From Planctomycetota bacterium (GTDB lineage: Bacteria > Planctomycetota > Planctomycetia > Pirellulales > Pirellulaceae): DNA of 7,391 bases. Below the pieces are notes generated by a model. The model did not search any database, had not been told where the DNA came from, and was given only the letters and a program-made list of their open reading frames with translations. Positions 5,475-7,391 of this stretch are shown piece after piece (within the stretch, counting starts at the first letter, position 1; each line of letters opens with the position of its first letter). The position numbers and the translations under genes were made by a program. The stretch covers positions 1-7,391 of the forward strand of contig JAEZGD010000112.1 of NCBI GenBank assembly GCA_023417165.1, in the 5' to 3' direction.

Positions 5475-6749
5475 TTAGGTAAACTTCGTCATGCCCGGCA
5501 CAGCCACCGGGGGGGTCGCCAGCGAGCCCCAGGCGTACCGCGGTGGGCTCAGATCTTCTTGCGAATCCAACGACTGCTGCCAGCTAATTTGCTGCCCGGT
5601 ATAGGCGCTCATGCGTCCCTGGATCGCGAGCAAGCTGCTGTAGCTCATGTAAGCGCCGTTGTTGATCGGCTCGCCGCGCCGAATGCTGGCGAACAGCTCG
5701 TTGTGTTCGGTCTGGTAGCAGTCGTCGGGCTCGTCGCTGCGATAGATCCACTTGTCGCCGCCCGTGGTCAGCATCAGGCCGTTCTTCCGTTCCGAAAGCA
5801 ACGCGTGACCTTTGGAACCGATGACCACCGCGCTCATCTCGCCTTTGCAGCCGGGCATTTGGCGCGTGTTGCTGATCAGCGGCACGCCCGAGTCATAGGT
5901 GTACGTGACGCTGAAGTGATCGAAGATGTTGCCGAACTCCGCTCCGGTGCGCACCTGGCGCCCCCCGATGCCGAGCGCAGTCTGCGGATACTGATCCTGC
6001 ATTACCCAAGCGCACACGTCCAAGAAGTGCACGTGCTGCTCGACGTTGAAGTCGCCGCTGAGCCAAGTGAAGTAATACCAGTTGCGCATCTGCCAGTGCA
6101 TGTCGGTCCAGTCCGGCTGCCGCGGCTTGACCCAAATGGGACCGCGATAGTCGTTGGCCTGTAGCGCCCGCACCTCGCCAATCTGACCATCGTGAATCCG
6201 CGCAATCGCCTCGCGAAAGCCCTGGTGATAGCGCAGGCAAAGCCCCGACACGACCGAAAGCTTTTTCTCTTTCGCGCGCTGACAACTTTCCAGCACGCTG
6301 CGAATGCCTGGCGCGGCGACGGCGACCGGCTTTTCGACAAACACATGCTTGCCCGCCGCAATCGCCGCTTCCAGATGGCGCGGGCGGAAGTGTGGCGGCG
6401 TTGCCAACAGCACCACATCGACGTCGCTCGCTAGTACCTGCTCGTACGCGTCGAAGCCGACGAACTGGCGTTCCGGCGGCACGTCGATCTTGGCACGAAT
6501 GTCTTCCAGCGTTTGCAGGCTTTTCAGACTGTTTTGCAGGCGATCTTCAAACGCGTCGGCCATTGCCACCAGCTTCACATTCGGATCCGCCCGTAGCGCC
6601 TGCGACGCCGCGCCACTGCCGCGCCCACCACAACCAATCAGGCCCACCTTCAGCACATCATCACCGCCTGCATGCGCCGAGCGCGCCAGTGCCAAAGTCC
6701 CCAGCGTAGCCGTTGAAGCCGAGAGAAACGAACGACGCGAAGTGTGCAT
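5475..6749 (-). CDS. Tat-exported Gfo/Idh/MocA-family oxidoreductase
   Basis: A 424-residue NAD(P)-dependent sugar or polyol oxidoreductase of the Gfo/Idh/MocA family. A twin-arginine signal peptide opens the protein: RRSFLS at 5-10, a hydrophobic Ala/Leu stretch, and probable cleavage after SAHA (about 24-27), so it is predicted to be exported folded. The Rossmann fold follows with GLIGCGGRGSG (36-46), LLATPPH (114-120) and the EKP signature (139-141, Lys140). The C-terminal substrate domain carries DFNVEQHVHFLDVCAW (233-248), whose histidines are candidate catalytic residues. Planctomycetes encode many such paralogues, often tied to degradation of complex glycans; the substrate here is unknown. 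The ATG at 6749 is supported by the Tat motif at the right distance and GGGAG six bases upstream; the frame extends 29 codons further but without a plausible start. A TTGACT hexamer (6821-6826, minus) could be a -35, but no convincing -10 follows. Confidence 0.93.
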   Translation of the reverse strand: MHTSRRSFLSASTATLGTLALARSAHAGGDDVLKVGLIGCGGRGSGAASQALRADPNVKLVAMADAFEDRLQNSLKSLQTLEDIRAKIDVPPERQFVGFDAYEQVLASDVDVVLLATPPHFRPRHLEAAIAAGKHVFVEKPVAVAAPGIRSVLESCQRAKEKKLSVVSGLCLRYHQGFREAIARIHDGQIGEVRALQANDYRGPIWVKPRQPDWTDMHWQMRNWYYFTWLSGDFNVEQHVHFLDVCAWVMQDQYPQTALGIGGRQVRTGAEFGNIFDHFSVTYTYDSGVPLISNTRQMPGCKGEMSAVVIGSKGHALLSERKNGLMLTTGGDKWIYRSDEPDDCYQTEHNELFASIRRGEPINNGAYMSYSSLLAIQGRMSAYTGQQISWQQSLDSQEDLSPPRYAWGSLATPPVAVPGMTKFT

Positions 6750-6838
6750 GCCAAGCTCCCAGAAAGAAGCACAATTGAGGCGACATTTGCGTCCGTCAGA
6801 TTCCCGCATTCGCGCCGCAAAGTCAAGAAACTCCAAAA

Positions 6839-6943
6839 CCTGAGCGGGGGACGTCAGTCCCCTGAATCGTCCTTACCACCACCGCTACTGGCCGCCCTCT
6901 CCATCGAAAACGCATCCAGGGGGCTCACGCTCCCCCGCTCAGG
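6839..6943. repeat. REPIN-like inverted pair of palindromic repeats (family A)
   Basis: Two arms of about 30 bases in opposite orientation, with 13 perfectly inverted terminal bases (CCTGAGCGGGGGA at 6839-6851 against 6931-6943). Each arm also has its own hairpin: GGGGAC/GTCCCC around GTCA on the left, and GGGGG (6919-6923) with CCCCC (6932-6936) on the right. About 45 bases lie between the arms. The whole is about 105 bases, the size and layout of REP doublets mobilised by RAYT transposases. It sits 90 bases upstream of the oxidoreductase start. No transposase is nearby, so any mobility would be non-autonomous. Confidence 0.6.
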
Positions 6944-6960
6944 AAGTTTGCATCGTGCAT

Positions 6961-7200
6961 GGTGCCACTGGCGTCCCCGCCAGTGCTGGGTTCCACCGCG
7001 GTCACGAGTTCTCATAGCTGCCGACTTCGAGCCTTTTCATTACGGACTGAATCCACGAAAACCGTTCGCGTTCGAAAAGACAGTCACTTGGTCGGCTGTT
7101 CTCATAGACTCACCCCGTAATGAAAAGGCACGAAGTGAAGTGCCACAGCAGGTAGATGCAACAACCTGAACCCAACACTGGCCAAAGGCCAGTGGCACCC
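6961..7200. repeat. MITE/REPIN-like element with 33-bp inverted ends (family B)
   Basis: The ends at 6961-6993 and 7168-7199 are inverted copies agreeing at 26 positions and differing mainly in the central loop. Each end is itself a hairpin: CACTGGCG/CGCCAGTG (6966-6973, 6978-6985) and CACTGGCC/GGCCAGTG (7176-7183, 7187-7194). No target-site duplication is evident. The element lies between the oxidoreductase gene and the 3' end of the gene at 7223-7391. Similar CACTGGC...GCCAGTG repeats are, as I recall, scattered in planctomycete genomes. A 141-codon plus-strand frame crosses it and the preceding repeat but shows no protein-like features. Confidence 0.6.
7024..7136. repeat. Nested inner inverted repeat inside the family B element
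   Basis: 7024-7045 and 7115-7136 are inverted copies over 22 bases with one mismatch; the inner 15 (GCCTTTTCATTACGG and its complement) are perfect. Further in and around it are a GTTCTCATAG direct repeat (7008-7017, 7098-7107) and a GCCGAC/GTCGGC pair (7020-7025, 7091-7096). This could be an older element that received the outer arms, or the body of one large fold-back. Confidence 0.6.
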
Positions 7201-7222
7201 GGCGCGGTCGTCTACCACGACT

Positions 7223-7391
7223 TCATTTTTTCCCCGGTTGCTCGGCCAGCTTTAATTCGCGGCGCCAGTACTCGATGAGCAACTTGCGATCACGTTCGTC
7301 ATACGTTGGCGTGCCATCTTTCCCGAAGGTGACTCGGAGGCCGGATAAATACAGCGAATCGTCCTTAGGATTGTCGTCGATGCGTTTGGGT
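7223..7391 (-). CDS. C-terminal 55 residues of an unidentified protein (partial)
   Basis: A minus-strand frame enters from the right edge and stays open for 55 codons to a TGA at 7223-7225. It ends in a hydrophilic, charged tail with YLSGLRVTFGKDGTPTYDER followed by a helix-like segment rich in Lys, Arg and Glu, and a Gly-Lys-Lys terminus. The composition looks like a real soluble C-terminus and codon use matches neighbouring genes. I do not recognise the family. The start lies outside the window. The family B repeat begins 22 bases after its stop, so that repeat forms the 3' flank of this gene. Confidence 0.6.
   Translation of the reverse strand, partial: PKRIDDNPKDDSLYLSGLRVTFGKDGTPTYDERDRKLLIEYWRRELKLAEQPGKK

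Noticed and set aside
6750..6836. 29-codon N-terminal extension of the oxidoreductase
   Set aside because: It would bury the Tat motif 34 residues in. The ATG at 6749 has its own Shine-Dalgarno and places RRSFLS at residues 5-10.
6744..7169. 141-codon plus-strand frame across the repeat region
   Set aside because: It crosses two palindromic repeats and the start of the oxidoreductase gene, and its composition is unlike protein.

Overview
The window looks like a chromosomal segment from a planctomycete, most likely Pirellulales-like. This is inferred from moderately high GC, a Tat-signal Gfo/Idh/MocA oxidoreductase, a carboxyltransferase N-terminus of the type I associate with that group, and palindromic interspersed repeats. 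No rRNA, tRNA, CRISPR array or transposase gene is visible.

Layout, left to right. (1) 12-434, minus: the N-terminal fifth of a biotin-dependent acyl-CoA carboxyltransferase. It breaks off inside a conserved block and runs into unrelated sequence at the window edge. (2) 435-819: a 385-base gap that is not empty. It holds a near-perfect sigma-54 promoter (654-670) on the plus strand, an imperfect tandem repeat about 120-160 bases upstream of the predicted start (a candidate enhancer), and a strong intrinsic terminator with a UUCG loop (773-811). Together these outline an unannotated RNA of about 130 nt with no convincing reading frame. (3) 820-2962, minus: an OmpR-type response regulator and a membrane histidine kinase, overlapping by 20 bases. 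(4) 2963-3284: a divergent control region with two related TTAC/GTAA dyads. (5) 3285-4934, plus: a SulP-family anion transporter with a C-terminal STAS domain, followed by two hairpins, the second a terminator. (6) 5041-5301, minus: a small cysteine-containing protein of unknown function. (7) 5475-6749, minus: a Tat-exported Gfo/Idh/MocA oxidoreductase. (8) 6839-7200: two different inverted-pair palindromic repeats (REPIN/MITE-like), the second with a nested inner inverted repeat. (9) 7223-7391, minus: the 3' end of an unidentified gene.

How the parts may work together. The kinase and regulator form one operon, divergent from the SulP gene. The shared control region suggests that the regulator controls its own operon, the transporter, or both; this is inference. 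The sigma-54 unit points towards the 3' end of the kinase gene and terminates about 10 bases before its stop codon. Read-through of the kinase mRNA would therefore be antisense to the small RNA. The sigma-54/terminator unit is the best candidate for something undescribed here.
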